Shown here: one piece after another, positions 1-7,159 of the stretch | How positions within the stretch are numbered: the first letter of the stretch is position 1 | Layout of the letters: each line of letters opens with the position of its first letter | Source of the DNA: BOG-938 sp035524315 | GTDB taxonomy: Bacteria > Pseudomonadota > Alphaproteobacteria > Caulobacterales > Caulobacteraceae | Direction: 5' to 3' | NCBI GenBank assembly: GCA_035524315.1 | Contig: DATKPD010000084.1 | Coordinates: 1 to 26,872 of the forward strand | DNA length: 26,872 nucleotides | Position numbers and translations under genes: made by a program | The notes under the pieces: generated by a model | Seen by the model: only the letters and a program-made list of their open reading frames with translations | What the model was told of the DNA's origin: nothing | The model's database searches: none

Positions 1-1
1 T

Positions 2-157
2 CCCGATCGGTTCGACAACGCGATCATGTCCATGTCTGATGTCGATGGGATCGTCCAATCACTCATCGGAGACCTTTATTTCGGCTGCGTTCGCTACGGG
101 CGCGAACACTGGAGGGCCGATCTCCAGAACGCTCTTTCTCGATGGAACCGCCAATGA
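2..157 (+). CDS. 3' end of an unidentified protein (5' end outside window)
   Basis: An open frame enters from the left edge and ends at a TGA at 155-157, giving the last 51 residues of a protein that finishes ...REHWRADLQNALSRWNRQ. The tail is mixed charged and aromatic, looks like ordinary soluble protein, and has no motif I recognise. The stop overlaps the ATG at 154 of the next gene in an ATGA arrangement, which is typical of translational coupling and is the main reason to believe the frame is real. The fragment shares the lower GC content of the following gene, so the two probably arrived together. Its function cannot be inferred from this piece. An alternative small frame from 39 to 230 runs through the same bases but has no support. 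Confidence 0.55.
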   Translation, partial: PDRFDNAIMSMSDVDGIVQSLIGDLYFGCVRYGREHWRADLQNALSRWNRQ

Positions 158-1374
158 AAATCCTGATCGTTCACGACCGCGTTTCGGTCGGCGCGGAAAT
201 CGCTGCCGTGATCTTAGACATCGCGCCTGACGCCAACGTCAAACGGGTCGAGGACGCTGTTGGAGCGCGGGACGCTCTTACCGCTGATTACTACGACCTG
301 CTGGTGATTGACCTGACCATTCCAAATGTCGTTGGTCGGGGGGAAATCAGCTATCAACATGCCGAGGCATTGCTGGACGAGGTATTCACGCCCAGCCGTA
401 TTTTTACTCCTGGCAACATCCTCGGCATCACGCGAGAGCCCGACACACTCAAGCGAATATCAACCAAGATCGGCGCTCACCTGATGGCAATCATCGCCGA
501 GGATGACGACGGTACCTGGCGGGACGATCTCAAAGATCGGGTTGAATACGTTCGCCTAAGTCAGCACGCCCGCTCTGCGGCGTGGCTCACGAAACATGAC
601 TATGATCTGCTTGTTCTGACTGCACTCGACAAGGAGTTGCGGCCACTTCGGACTATGTTTGAATTGACGGATATTAAGGGTTTGCCTGGCGTTCTCGAGT
701 TCGTCTTTAATGATCGGTATGGAAAGGTGCGCCGAGCCGCTTGCTCGGCAATCGGGCGTGCGGGTCAACCTTCCGCAGCTTCGGAAGCTCAAGCCTTGGT
801 ATGCCAACTCCGACCGAAATTAGCGGTGATGATTGGGTTCTGCGGCGGTGTGCCTGGCAAGGCGAAGCTTGGCGACATTCTGATCGCCGAGTCGGCAATC
901 GACTGGGACTTCGGGAAATGGAAGCCAAACGTGACCGCTGCGAAACTTTACGCCCGGCCAGACCCGATCTCGATTAGGAATAGCCGGACCCACATGGTTG
1001 CCCGCCAACTCGCCGATGCTGGTCCCCAACGAATTGATGGGCTGACAGACGCGATCTTTGCCAAATCGAAGGGAGAGGTGACGCAGCCCACGATCCAATT
1101 GGCACCATTCGCCTCCGGCTCAGCAATAATTGCAGACACGGATGTGCGCGACAGCTTAACAAATTTAAACGAAAACGTCGCTGGCGTGGACATGGAAAGC
1201 TACGGATTCTATTATGCTTGCAATTTTTCACGTGCGGCGAGGCCAGATTTCCTCTGCATTAAAGCTGTTGCTGATGAGTGCGGCCCTTCCAAAGACGATC
1301 GCTTACATGAGGCGTGTTGTTTCGCTAGCGCGGAAGTTGCCAGGCACATTGTGGCGCGAGAGTGGGAGTTCTAA
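154..1374 (+). CDS. Receiver-like domain fused to a nucleoside phosphorylase / MTA-SAH nucleosidase-type domain
   Basis: The 406-residue protein has two parts. Residues 1-135 resemble a response-regulator receiver: the start MKILIVHD gives one pocket acid (D8, with H7 where a second acid is usual), D53 in LLVIDLT fits the phospho-acceptor, and T93 in GITRE fits the conserved Thr; a conserved Lys is not obvious, so the receiver may be degenerate. Residues 149-406 resemble the PNP/UDP phosphorylase superfamily: E161 in ALDKEL, the GFCGG...LGDILIAE strand-loop (about 228-246), VDMESYG with E348, and D374 in KAVADECG match the purine-binding and catalytic positions of MTA/SAH nucleosidases. The domain probably cleaves or binds a nucleoside or nucleotide. 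ATG 154 is preferred over 142 because it overlaps the upstream stop and gives the canonical receiver start. No DNA-binding output domain is present. PNP-fold domains occur as effectors in predicted nucleotide-based conflict systems, but a defence role here is inference. Confidence 0.8.
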   Translation: MKILIVHDRVSVGAEIAAVILDIAPDANVKRVEDAVGARDALTADYYDLLVIDLTIPNVVGRGEISYQHAEALLDEVFTPSRIFTPGNILGITREPDTLKRISTKIGAHLMAIIAEDDDGTWRDDLKDRVEYVRLSQHARSAAWLTKHDYDLLVLTALDKELRPLRTMFELTDIKGLPGVLEFVFNDRYGKVRRAACSAIGRAGQPSAASEAQALVCQLRPKLAVMIGFCGGVPGKAKLGDILIAESAIDWDFGKWKPNVTAAKLYARPDPISIRNSRTHMVARQLADAGPQRIDGLTDAIFAKSKGEVTQPTIQLAPFASGSAIIADTDVRDSLTNLNENVAGVDMESYGFYYACNFSRAARPDFLCIKAVADECGPSKDDRLHEACCFASAEVARHIVAREWEF

Positions 1375-1413
1375 GTCAGCGGCGCTTGGGTCGGTGTCGC
1401 CGTCCCCGCGTCT

Positions 1414-1545
1414 AAACCCACTTGCCAAATTGGCGCAGCTTGAATTGCGGTAGCGCGTCGCTATCCGACGCCGGAGGCCAGGTCCGGGGTTGAAGCGGCC
1501 CACGACGTCCTCGCGGCCCTCGATAATCGAGAACGGATCTTCCGG
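1414..1545 (-). pseudogene. Probable remnant of an IS5-type transposase C-terminus
   Basis: A minus-strand frame encodes a segment that includes REDVVGRFN and RRRIATRYRNSSCANLASG. IS5-family transposases of alphaproteobacteria commonly end with a segment like RxxIERFFxxLKxFRRIATRYDKLAxNFLA, so the seven-residue RRIATRY match and the flanking R.....RFN and NLAS positions suggest a decayed C-terminal piece. A neighbouring frame reads QYNRKIRS, similar to the preceding NRK segment of the same transposases, which would imply a frameshift. No start, no DDE core and no terminal inverted repeats are visible. The match is short, so this is a suggestion rather than a firm call. Confidence 0.4.
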
Positions 1546-1877
1546 TTGTACTGGCAATGCTGGTGCCGAGCGCTGTCGACGTCGGCGAATGCTACGACAG
1601 CACATACTGCAGGGGAGGCAACATCGGGCGATGATCAGGTCCAGCCCGCTCTCCCGTGCGAGATCGCCGTCAAACCGAATGACAGGTTGCTAGAGCGAAC
1701 TAAGAGTCCGGCATTGGCTCAATCCCGGCCCTCCCGCTAACTCCTTCGCCATCCCCTCACCGACCTGCTACGCCCTCTCCCCTTAGGGGACCGATGACCG
1801 AGCGCAGGCATGAGCTGGCGGCTGAAGCCAGCGCGCCGGTGAGCGCGAGATCGACTCAATCTGCGCCGGCGTCTTTC

Positions 1878-1902
1878 GGAACGGCGTCCGGTGGCCAGAG
1901 TT
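1878..1902 (+). promoter_or_regulatory. Candidate EcfG/SigT-type general stress promoter
   Basis: GGAAC at 1878-1882 is followed after 16 bases by AGTT at 1899-1902. The alphaproteobacterial EcfG (SigT in Caulobacter) consensus, as I know it, is GGAAC-N16/17-CGTT, so one base of nine differs. The site is 30 bases upstream of the DUF4142 start codon at 1933, leaving a short leader with a GGAGA ribosome-binding site at 1922-1926. Confidence 0.5.
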
Positions 1903-1932
1903 CTCCAAGCTGGAACAGCATGGAGATCGACA

Positions 1933-2430
1933 ATGACCCGTTCAATCCGCCTGGCCCTGGCGGCGGCGGTGGCCGTGGGCGCGCTTGGTGAGGCGTCTGG
2001 CGCATTCGCCGCGTCGGACAAGGCGTTCATCAAGACCGCGATGATGGGCGATAACGCCGAGGTTCAGATGGGCAAGCTGGCTGAGGAAAAGGGCGCGTCG
2101 CAAGGCGTGAAGGACTTTGGCCGCATGCTGGAAACGGACCACGGCATGCACAAGGACAAGGACGTGGCCCTGGCGTCGAAGCTGGGCGTGCAGCCCACCG
2201 ACGACGTGCCGCTGATGGCGAAGATGGAAAAGCATAAGCTCGAGGGCTTGTCCGGCCCGAAGTTCGATCATGCGTTTGTCGAGGGCATGATCAAGGACCA
2301 CAAGAAGGACATCGGCGCCTATGAAAAGCAGACCAAGGCGCATGGCATTACGGCTCAGTTCGCCAGCGACACCTTGCCGACCTTGAACAAGCACCTGCAG
2401 ACCGCCGAAGGCCTGATGCACGGCGGATAG
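1933..2430 (+). CDS. Secreted DUF4142 (ferritin-like four-helix) protein
   Basis: The 165-residue product begins MTRSIRLALAAAVAVGAL and has a typical signal peptide ending near SGAFAAS, so it is probably periplasmic. The mature part is helical and rich in Lys, Asp, His and Met, with repeated KDxGxM and HGMHKDK-type segments matching the DUF4142 family, whose predicted fold is a four-helix bundle. The molecular function of the family is not settled; members are often stress-induced in alphaproteobacteria. The ATG at 1933 is chosen because the signal peptide starts there and GGAGA sits seven bases upstream; the in-frame start at 1891 would add a non-signal extension. The gene is monocistronic and converges on pleD. 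The candidate EcfG promoter directly upstream fits a stress role. Confidence 0.85.
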   Translation: MTRSIRLALAAAVAVGALGEASGAFAASDKAFIKTAMMGDNAEVQMGKLAEEKGASQGVKDFGRMLETDHGMHKDKDVALASKLGVQPTDDVPLMAKMEKHKLEGLSGPKFDHAFVEGMIKDHKKDIGAYEKQTKAHGITAQFASDTLPTLNKHLQTAEGLMHGG

Positions 2431-2444
2431 GGTTGGATTGACAC

Positions 2445-2480
2445 GCCCTCCGGTCCGGCAGGGTCGCCCGGTCGGAGGGC
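2445..2480. terminator. Candidate hairpin between convergent genes
   Basis: GCCCTCCG at 2445-2452 pairs perfectly with CGGAGGGC at 2473-2480, across a 20-base loop. It lies between the 3' ends of the DUF4142 gene and pleD, where a bidirectional terminator would be expected. There is no T-run on either side, so an intrinsic terminator is not proven. Confidence 0.4.
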
Positions 2481-2490
2481 CGTCGCCGCG

Positions 2491-2520
2491 CCCTACGCGG
2501 CTCTGCCCTACGCAGCTCTG
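2491..2520. repeat. 15-bp tandem near-duplication spanning the pleD stop codon
   Basis: Two adjacent 15-base units, CCCTACGCGGCTCTG (2491-2505) and CCCTACGCAGCTCTG (2506-2520), differ at one base. The second unit contains the pleD TAG stop (2508-2510), so the duplication copies the end of the gene into the downstream region. Confidence 0.85.
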
Positions 2521-3872
2521 GCGATCACGCGGTTGCGGCCGGCGGCCTTGGCTTCGTAGAGGGCCTCGTCGGCGCGCTTGAGCAGGGCTTCGGGCGTGTC
2601 GCCGACGCCCAGGGTGACGGCCACGCCGATGGAGATGGTGACGGTGAGCAGGTCGGCCCCGCCCGAGACGCGGAAGGGCGAGCCGCCGATGAAGCGGCGG
2701 ATACGGTCGGCGATGCGCTCGGCGTCGACCAGGGCCGTGTCGGGCATGATGGCGACGAATTCCTCGCCGCCGTAGCGGCACGGCAGGTCGATGGCGCGGA
2801 CATTGGTGGCCAGGCGCACGCCGAACTCGCGCAGCACCTCGTCGCCCACGTCGTGGCCGAAGCTGTCGTTGATCTTCTTGAAGTGGTCGATGTCGATCAG
2901 CAGGGCGGCCACGGGCGGGCCGCCGCGGATGGCGCGCTGAACCAGGGCGTCGAGCTGGCCCACCATGTAGCGGCGGTTGTGCAGGCCGGTGAGCTGGTCG
3001 GTGACGGCCAGTTCCAGACTGTTGTCGAGGTTGTTGCGCAGGAAATCGGTGTAGCGCTTGCGCTTGATCTGGGTGCGGGCGCGGGCCGCCAGCTCCTGAG
3101 GGTCGATCGGCTTGGCCAGGAGGTCGTTGACGCCGAGGTCGAGCGCCTTGATGGCGCGGGCGCGATCGTCGGGGTCGTAGATGGCCAGGATCGGGGTCTG
3201 GCGGGTGGCGTCGTCGGAGCGCAGGCCGGCGGCGAAGCGCAGGCCGTCGAAGCCGCGGGCGGCGATGTTGACGATGACCAGATCGACCGGGCCGCGGGCG
3301 CTGAGGTGGGCCTTTTCCAGATCGGGCTCGATCAGGGGGCGGTGCTCGATGGACAGCTCGGTGTGGATGCGCTGGGCCTGGCGCTCGTTGTCGTCGACGA
3401 TCAGCACGCGCCCGCCCGCCCCGGCCAGGCGCGCGGCGGCGCCGGCGATGACGCCGATGCGGCGGCCCGAGGCCTCGCGCTCGCGCAGCTCGTCGATCAC
3501 CAGCTTGAGCCGGGTGAGGCTGCGCACGCGGGCGAACATGACCACGTCGTCGATCGGCTTGGTGAGGAAGTCGTCGGCCCCCGCCTCCAGCCCCGCGATG
3601 CGCTCGGCGCGGCCGTCCAGGGCGGTGACCAGCACCACGGGGATGTGGCGGGTCATGGGGTCGTCTTTCAGCCGGCGGCACACCTGGAAGCCGTCCATGC
3701 CGGGCATCATCACGTCGAGCAGCACGATGTCGGGGCGCTCGGCGGCGGCGATGGCCAGGGCGGTGACGCCGTCGGTGGCGCTGAGCACCTCGAAGTATTC
3801 AGCCGAGAGCTTGGCCGCCAGCAGCTTGACGTTGGCTTCGATGTCGTCGACGACCAGGATGCGCGCGGTCAT
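2508..3872 (-). CDS. pleD: PleD response regulator / diguanylate cyclase
   Basis: PleD makes cyclic di-GMP from two GTP at the stalked pole and drives the swarmer-to-stalked transition in Caulobacter. The 454 residues equal the C. crescentus length. Domain order is receiver 1 (phospho-acceptor D53 in LLDVMMPGMDG, Lys in LTKPIDD), a second degenerate receiver-like adaptor (about 150-280), then a GGDEF domain. The catalytic signature is GGEEF and the allosteric inhibitory I-site RAID (RxxD) lies five residues before it, so the enzyme should be active and product-inhibited. It is the second gene of a divK-pleD operon with 7 bases between the genes; phosphorylation by DivJ and dephosphorylation by PleC are known for the family member. 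The start ATG is preceded by a GGGGTGA-like site. Confidence is very high. Confidence 0.98.
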   Translation of the reverse strand: MTARILVVDDIEANVKLLAAKLSAEYFEVLSATDGVTALAIAAAERPDIVLLDVMMPGMDGFQVCRRLKDDPMTRHIPVVLVTALDGRAERIAGLEAGADDFLTKPIDDVVMFARVRSLTRLKLVIDELREREASGRRIGVIAGAAARLAGAGGRVLIVDDNERQAQRIHTELSIEHRPLIEPDLEKAHLSARGPVDLVIVNIAARGFDGLRFAAGLRSDDATRQTPILAIYDPDDRARAIKALDLGVNDLLAKPIDPQELAARARTQIKRKRYTDFLRNNLDNSLELAVTDQLTGLHNRRYMVGQLDALVQRAIRGGPPVAALLIDIDHFKKINDSFGHDVGDEVLREFGVRLATNVRAIDLPCRYGGEEFVAIMPDTALVDAERIADRIRRFIGGSPFRVSGGADLLTVTISIGVAVTLGVGDTPEALLKRADEALYEAKAAGRNRVIARAA

Positions 3873-3879
3873 GGCTCAT

Positions 3880-4245
3880 TCACCCCAGGAAACGGCGCAC
3901 GGTGTCGAGGAACAGCCCGACCGAGATCGGCTTGGACAGATAGGCCTCGCACCCGCCCTCGCGGATGCGCTCCTCATCGCCCTTCATGGCGAAGGCGGTG
4001 ACGGCGATGACCGGGATATGGGCCAGCGCCTCGTCTTCCTTGAGCCATTTGGTGACCTCCAGGCCCGAGATCTCGGGCAGCTGGATGTCCATGAGAATCA
4101 GGTCGGGCATGTGCTCGCGCGCGAGCGTGAGGGCTTGCAGGCCTTCGCGCGTTTCCAGGGTGGCATAGCCCTGGGCGTCGAGAAGGTCGTGAAAGAGCTT
4201 CATATTCAGCTCGTTATCCTCGACGATGAGGACGGTTTTCGGCAT
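3880..4245 (-). CDS. divK: DivK single-domain response regulator
   Basis: DivK is an essential single receiver domain that shuttles between poles in Caulobacter and, when phosphorylated, interacts with DivL to lower CckA kinase activity and hence CtrA activity. The 121-residue product is a bare receiver: acidic pocket E9/D10 in IVEDNELN, phospho-acceptor D53 in LILMDIQLPEISG, Thr in VTAFAMKGDEERI and Lys in LSKPISV. Apart from a slightly shorter C-terminus it matches C. crescentus DivK closely as I recall it. It is first in the divK-pleD operon and divergent from the ROK kinase gene. A clear CtrA box (TTAA-N7-TTAA) was not found upstream within the intergenic region. Confidence 0.97.
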   Translation of the reverse strand: MPKTVLIVEDNELNMKLFHDLLDAQGYATLETREGLQALTLAREHMPDLILMDIQLPEISGLEVTKWLKEDEALAHIPVIAVTAFAMKGDEERIREGGCEAYLSKPISVGLFLDTVRRFLG

Positions 4246-4264
4246 CGCTCAACCTGTCTTTGAA

Positions 4265-4280
4265 CCCGCCGGACGGCGGG
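4265..4280. repeat. Short GC hairpin in the divK 5' region
   Basis: CCCGCCG at 4265-4271 and CGGCGGG at 4274-4280 form a perfect 7-bp inverted repeat around two bases. It lies 20 bases upstream of the divK start and could fold in the divK leader, or be a chance GC palindrome. Confidence 0.4.
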
Positions 4281-4441
4281 CTCCTGGACGCCGGCCCCAC
4301 CAGCCCGCGCCTCTCGTTGACCTTGGTTGTCGCACGATATCCTTACCCGCCCGTTAGCCGTGGGCGCGCGGGAGGGACGCAGGGCGGGCTGTGGCGAACC
4401 TGTGTCTTGCGCGGCGGGCGGGCAGAGCGGATGGTCCCTCG

Positions 4442-5371
4442 ATGATCAGGATCGGCATCGACTTCGGCGGGACCAAGATCGAGGCGGCGGCGCTGGACGC
4501 GCGGGGCGTGGAGCTGGCGCGGCTGCGCGAGCCCAACCCCGGCGACTATGACGCGGCGCTGAGGGTGGTGGCCGATCTGGCGGCGCGGGCCGAGGCCCAG
4601 GCCGGGCCGGCGCAGCGGCCGATCGGCATGGGCGTGCCGGGCTCGCCCTCGCCGCGCACGGGCCTGATCCGCAACGCCAATTCCGTCTATCTGAACGGGC
4701 GCGACTTCAAGGGCGACCTGGAGGCGGCGCTGGGCCGGCCCTTCCGCCTGGCCAACGACGCCAACTGCCTGGCCTTGTCTGAGGCCGAGGACGGGGCGGC
4801 GGCGGGGGCCAAGGGCGTGGTGTTCGCCGCCATCCTGGGCACCGGCGTGGGCGGCGGGGTGGTGGCCGGCGGCGCGCTGATCGAGGGCGCGAACGGCGTG
4901 GCGGGCGAATGGGGCCACACGCCCCTGCCCTGGCTGGACGCCCACGACCGGGTGACGGCGTGCTGGTGCGGGCGGCCGGGGTGCCTGGAGACCTTCCTGT
5001 CGGGGCCGGCCTTCGCCGCCGACTACGCCCACGCCACCGGGCGGCGGCTGCGGGCCGAGGCGATCGTGGCGGCGGCCGAGGCCAAGGACCGCTGGGCCTG
5101 CGCGGCGCTGGACCGCTACATCGACCGGCTGGGGCGGGCGCTGGCGGTGGTGGTGGACCTGATCGACCCGGAGGTCATCGTGCTGGGCGGGGGCATGTCG
5201 AACGTGGCGGCGCTGTACGAACAGCTGCCCCAGGCCATCGCGCCGCATGTGTTCGCCGACGAGTGGCGGGCCAGGATCGCCAAGGCGGTCCACGGCGATT
5301 CGTCGGGCGTGCGCGGGGCCGCGCGCCTGTGGCCGCTGGAAAGCCCCGCCAAAGCCCGCGCCGTGGTCTGA
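4442..5371 (+). CDS. ROK-family sugar kinase (fructokinase / N-acetylglucosamine kinase type)
   Basis: This cytoplasmic enzyme probably phosphorylates a hexose or amino sugar with ATP. The 309 residues show the ROK hallmarks in order: phosphate-binding IGIDFGGTKIE at the N-terminus, substrate-loop LIRNANSVYLNG, the catalytic LANDANCLALSE (aspartate base), GTGVGGGVV, and the zinc-binding GEWGHTPLP...CWCGRPGCLETFLSGPA with His and three Cys. The second phosphate motif VIVLGGGMSN is near the C-terminus. ATG 4442 is chosen because the ATPase motif begins at once; the upstream in-frame GTG at 4391 would add a Arg/Ala-rich extension unlike the family. The substrate cannot be fixed from sequence; fructose, glucose, mannose and GlcNAc are all possible. 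The gene is followed after 9 bases by dinB, so they may share a transcript. Confidence 0.9.
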   Translation: MIRIGIDFGGTKIEAAALDARGVELARLREPNPGDYDAALRVVADLAARAEAQAGPAQRPIGMGVPGSPSPRTGLIRNANSVYLNGRDFKGDLEAALGRPFRLANDANCLALSEAEDGAAAGAKGVVFAAILGTGVGGGVVAGGALIEGANGVAGEWGHTPLPWLDAHDRVTACWCGRPGCLETFLSGPAFAADYAHATGRRLRAEAIVAAAEAKDRWACAALDRYIDRLGRALAVVVDLIDPEVIVLGGGMSNVAALYEQLPQAIAPHVFADEWRARIAKAVHGDSSGVRGAARLWPLESPAKARAVV

Positions 5372-5380
5372 GCGCGCGGC

Positions 5381-6640
5381 GTGGGGGCGCTCTGCCGCGA
5401 TTGTCTGTCCACGGACGGTGTCGGCGAGGGCCGCTGCGCCCGCTGCCGCTCGCCGCGCGTGGTGCGCCACCCCGAGCTGGAGCGGCTGACCATCGCCCAC
5501 GTGGACTGCGACGCCTTCTACGCCTCGGTGGAGAAGCGCGACCGGCCCGAGCTGCGCGACCGGCCGGTGATCGTGGGCGGGGAAAAGCGCGGGGTGGTGA
5601 CGACCGCCTGCTACATCGCGCGCATCTCGGGCGTGCGCTCGGCCATGCCGATGTTCAAGGCGCTCAAGCTGTGCCCCGAGGCGGTGGTGGTCAGGCCCGA
5701 CTTCGCCAAGTACCGGCATGAGAGCCAGAGGATCATGGCGGTGCTGGCGGCGCTGACGCCCCTAATCCAGCCGCTGTCGCTGGACGAGGCGTGGCTGGAC
5801 CTGAGCGGGTGCGAGCGCCTGCACGGGGGGCCGGCGGCGTGGGTGCTGGCGCGGGCCCAGGCGCGCATCGAGGCCGAGATCGGGCTGACGGTGTCGGTGG
5901 GCCTGGCGGCCAACAAGTTCCTGGCCAAGATCGCCTCGGACCTGGACAAGCCGCGCGGCTTTTCGGTGATCGGCGCCGAGGAGGCCCAGCGCTTCCTGGC
6001 GCCGCGGCCGGTGGGCATCCTGCCCGGCGTCGGCCCGGCCATGGTGCGCGCGCTGGAGGCTGGCGGCTGGCGCACCGTGGGCGACCTGGCCCGCACCGAT
6101 GCTAAGATCCTGGCCCAGCGCTTTGGCTCGCATGGCCTTTCCTTGTCGCGCCTCGCCCGCGGCGAGGACAGCCGCGCGGTCGATCCGGACCGCGAGCGCA
6201 AGGGCATTAGCGCTGAAACCACCTTCTTGGACGACCTGAGCGACCTGGAGCCGCTGCACGACCGGCTGTGGCCCCTGTGCGAGCGGGTGGCGCGCACCTG
6301 CCGCAAGGAGGGCCTGTCGGGACGCTCGGTGACGCTCAAGCTCAAGACCGCCGACTTCAAGCTGATCACCCGCCGGCGCACCCTGGCGACCCCGACCCAG
6401 ACCGCCAAGCGCCTGTTCGCCGTGGCCAAGGAGCTGCTGGCGGGCGAGGCGGACGGCCGCGCATTCCGCCTGATCGGCGTGGGCGTGCAGGACCTGACCG
6501 AGGGCCTGTCAGGCTCGGACGACCTGTTCGCCGTGAGCGAGACGCGGGCGCTGAAGGGGGAGCAGGCGATCGACGCCCTGCGCGCGCGATTCGGGGCTGA
6601 CGCGGTGCTGGCCGGCCGGGCGCTCAAGCCCAGGGCGTGA
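5381..6640 (+). CDS. dinB: DNA polymerase IV (translesion, Y-family) with N-terminal zinc ribbon
   Basis: The 419-residue protein performs error-prone synthesis past damaged bases. The catalytic palm begins IAHVDCDAFYASVEKRDRPEL (metal-binding D42) and includes SLDEAWLDLSG with the second catalytic Asp-Glu pair; VSVGLAANKFLAKIASDLDKP and the thumb helix-hairpin-helix LPGVGPAM follow, then the little-finger domain. Ahead of the palm is a compact element with C5-x2-C8 and C19-x2-C22, read as a zinc ribbon, which I have also seen in other alphaproteobacterial DinB proteins. That element supports the GTG start at 5381, nine bases after the ROK stop. The protein ends in RALKPRA with no obvious beta-clamp QLxLF motif at the extreme C-terminus. 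Confidence 0.95.
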   Translation: MGALCRDCLSTDGVGEGRCARCRSPRVVRHPELERLTIAHVDCDAFYASVEKRDRPELRDRPVIVGGEKRGVVTTACYIARISGVRSAMPMFKALKLCPEAVVVRPDFAKYRHESQRIMAVLAALTPLIQPLSLDEAWLDLSGCERLHGGPAAWVLARAQARIEAEIGLTVSVGLAANKFLAKIASDLDKPRGFSVIGAEEAQRFLAPRPVGILPGVGPAMVRALEAGGWRTVGDLARTDAKILAQRFGSHGLSLSRLARGEDSRAVDPDRERKGISAETTFLDDLSDLEPLHDRLWPLCERVARTCRKEGLSGRSVTLKLKTADFKLITRRRTLATPTQTAKRLFAVAKELLAGEADGRAFRLIGVGVQDLTEGLSGSDDLFAVSETRALKGEQAIDALRARFGADAVLAGRALKPRA

Positions 6641-6700
6641 CGGCCCTTTAAGCTCCGGCGCGGCGGGGCTATGCAGGACGGGCCGAACAGAGGAGCGCGC

Positions 6701-7159
6701 ATGTCGATCGAAAAACGCCTGGCCGACCTGGAGATCGTGCTGCCGCAGCCGGCCGCGCCGGTGGCCAACTATGTGCCGTTCGTGCGCATCGGCTCCATGG
6801 TCCATATCTCGGGCCAAGTGTCCAACGACGCGGGCGGCGGGATCAAGGGCGTGGTGGGCGAGGACGTGGACATGACCCACGCGGTCAAGGCGGCGCGCCT
6901 GTGCGGGATCAACCTGATCGCCCAGATCAAGGCGGCGGCGGACGGCGACCTGGAGCGCGTCGCCCGCGTGATCAAGCTGGGCGGATTCGTGCAGGCCGGG
7001 CCGCATTTCTTCGACATTCCCCAGGTGGTGAATGGCGCCTCGGACCTGATGGTGCGAATTTTCGGCGAGGCGGGCCGCCACGCGCGATCCGCCGTGGGCG
7101 TCTATCGCCTGCCCTTGAACTTCGCGGTCGAGGTCGACGCGGTGGTGGAGCTGAAGTGA
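6701..7159 (+). CDS. RidA/YjgF-like family protein
   Basis: The 152-residue product belongs to the YjgF/YER057c/UK114 superfamily, whose best known member RidA deaminates reactive enamine/imine intermediates of amino-acid metabolism. Visible family features are LPQPAAPVANYVPFVRIGSMVHISGQ near the N-terminus, the long helix with VKAARLCGINLIAQIKA, VIKLGGFVQAGPHFFDIPQVVNGASDLM, and the C-terminal strand GVYRLPLNFAVEVDAVVEL. This longer subfamily is not identical to classical RidA, so the exact activity is open. ATG 6701 is chosen for the AGAGGAG ribosome-binding site just upstream; the in-frame ATG at 6671 lacks one. Its stop overlaps the start of the GDPD gene (GTGA). Confidence 0.85.
   Translation: MSIEKRLADLEIVLPQPAAPVANYVPFVRIGSMVHISGQVSNDAGGGIKGVVGEDVDMTHAVKAARLCGINLIAQIKAAADGDLERVARVIKLGGFVQAGPHFFDIPQVVNGASDLMVRIFGEAGRHARSAVGVYRLPLNFAVEVDAVVELK

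Larger units (their letters stand above)
1375..1932. other. 558-base region without an intact gene
   Basis: After the receiver-nucleosidase gene there is no convincing complete gene until 1933. The left half holds a probable transposase remnant on the minus strand (about 1414-1545). Around 1741-1790 lies a pyrimidine-rich stretch ending in a small palindrome (TCCCC-TTA-GGGGA, 1778-1790) that resembles interspersed intergenic repeats of alphaproteobacteria. The right end holds a candidate stress promoter for the next gene. Small open frames here overlap one another and show no recognisable domain. Confidence 0.6.

Noticed and set aside
39..230. A 63-residue plus-strand frame at the left edge
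   Set aside because: It overlaps two better frames (2-157 and 154-1374) and its composition is irregular; the ATGA-coupled pair explains the region.
1942..3681. A minus-strand open frame of 579 codons
   Set aside because: It is rich in Arg, Pro and His and lies in a shadow frame of pleD and the DUF4142 gene; no domain is visible, and pleD is unmistakable.
4343..5719. A minus-strand open frame of 458 codons
   Set aside because: It opposes the ROK kinase and dinB, both well supported, and has composition typical of GC-rich antisense frames.
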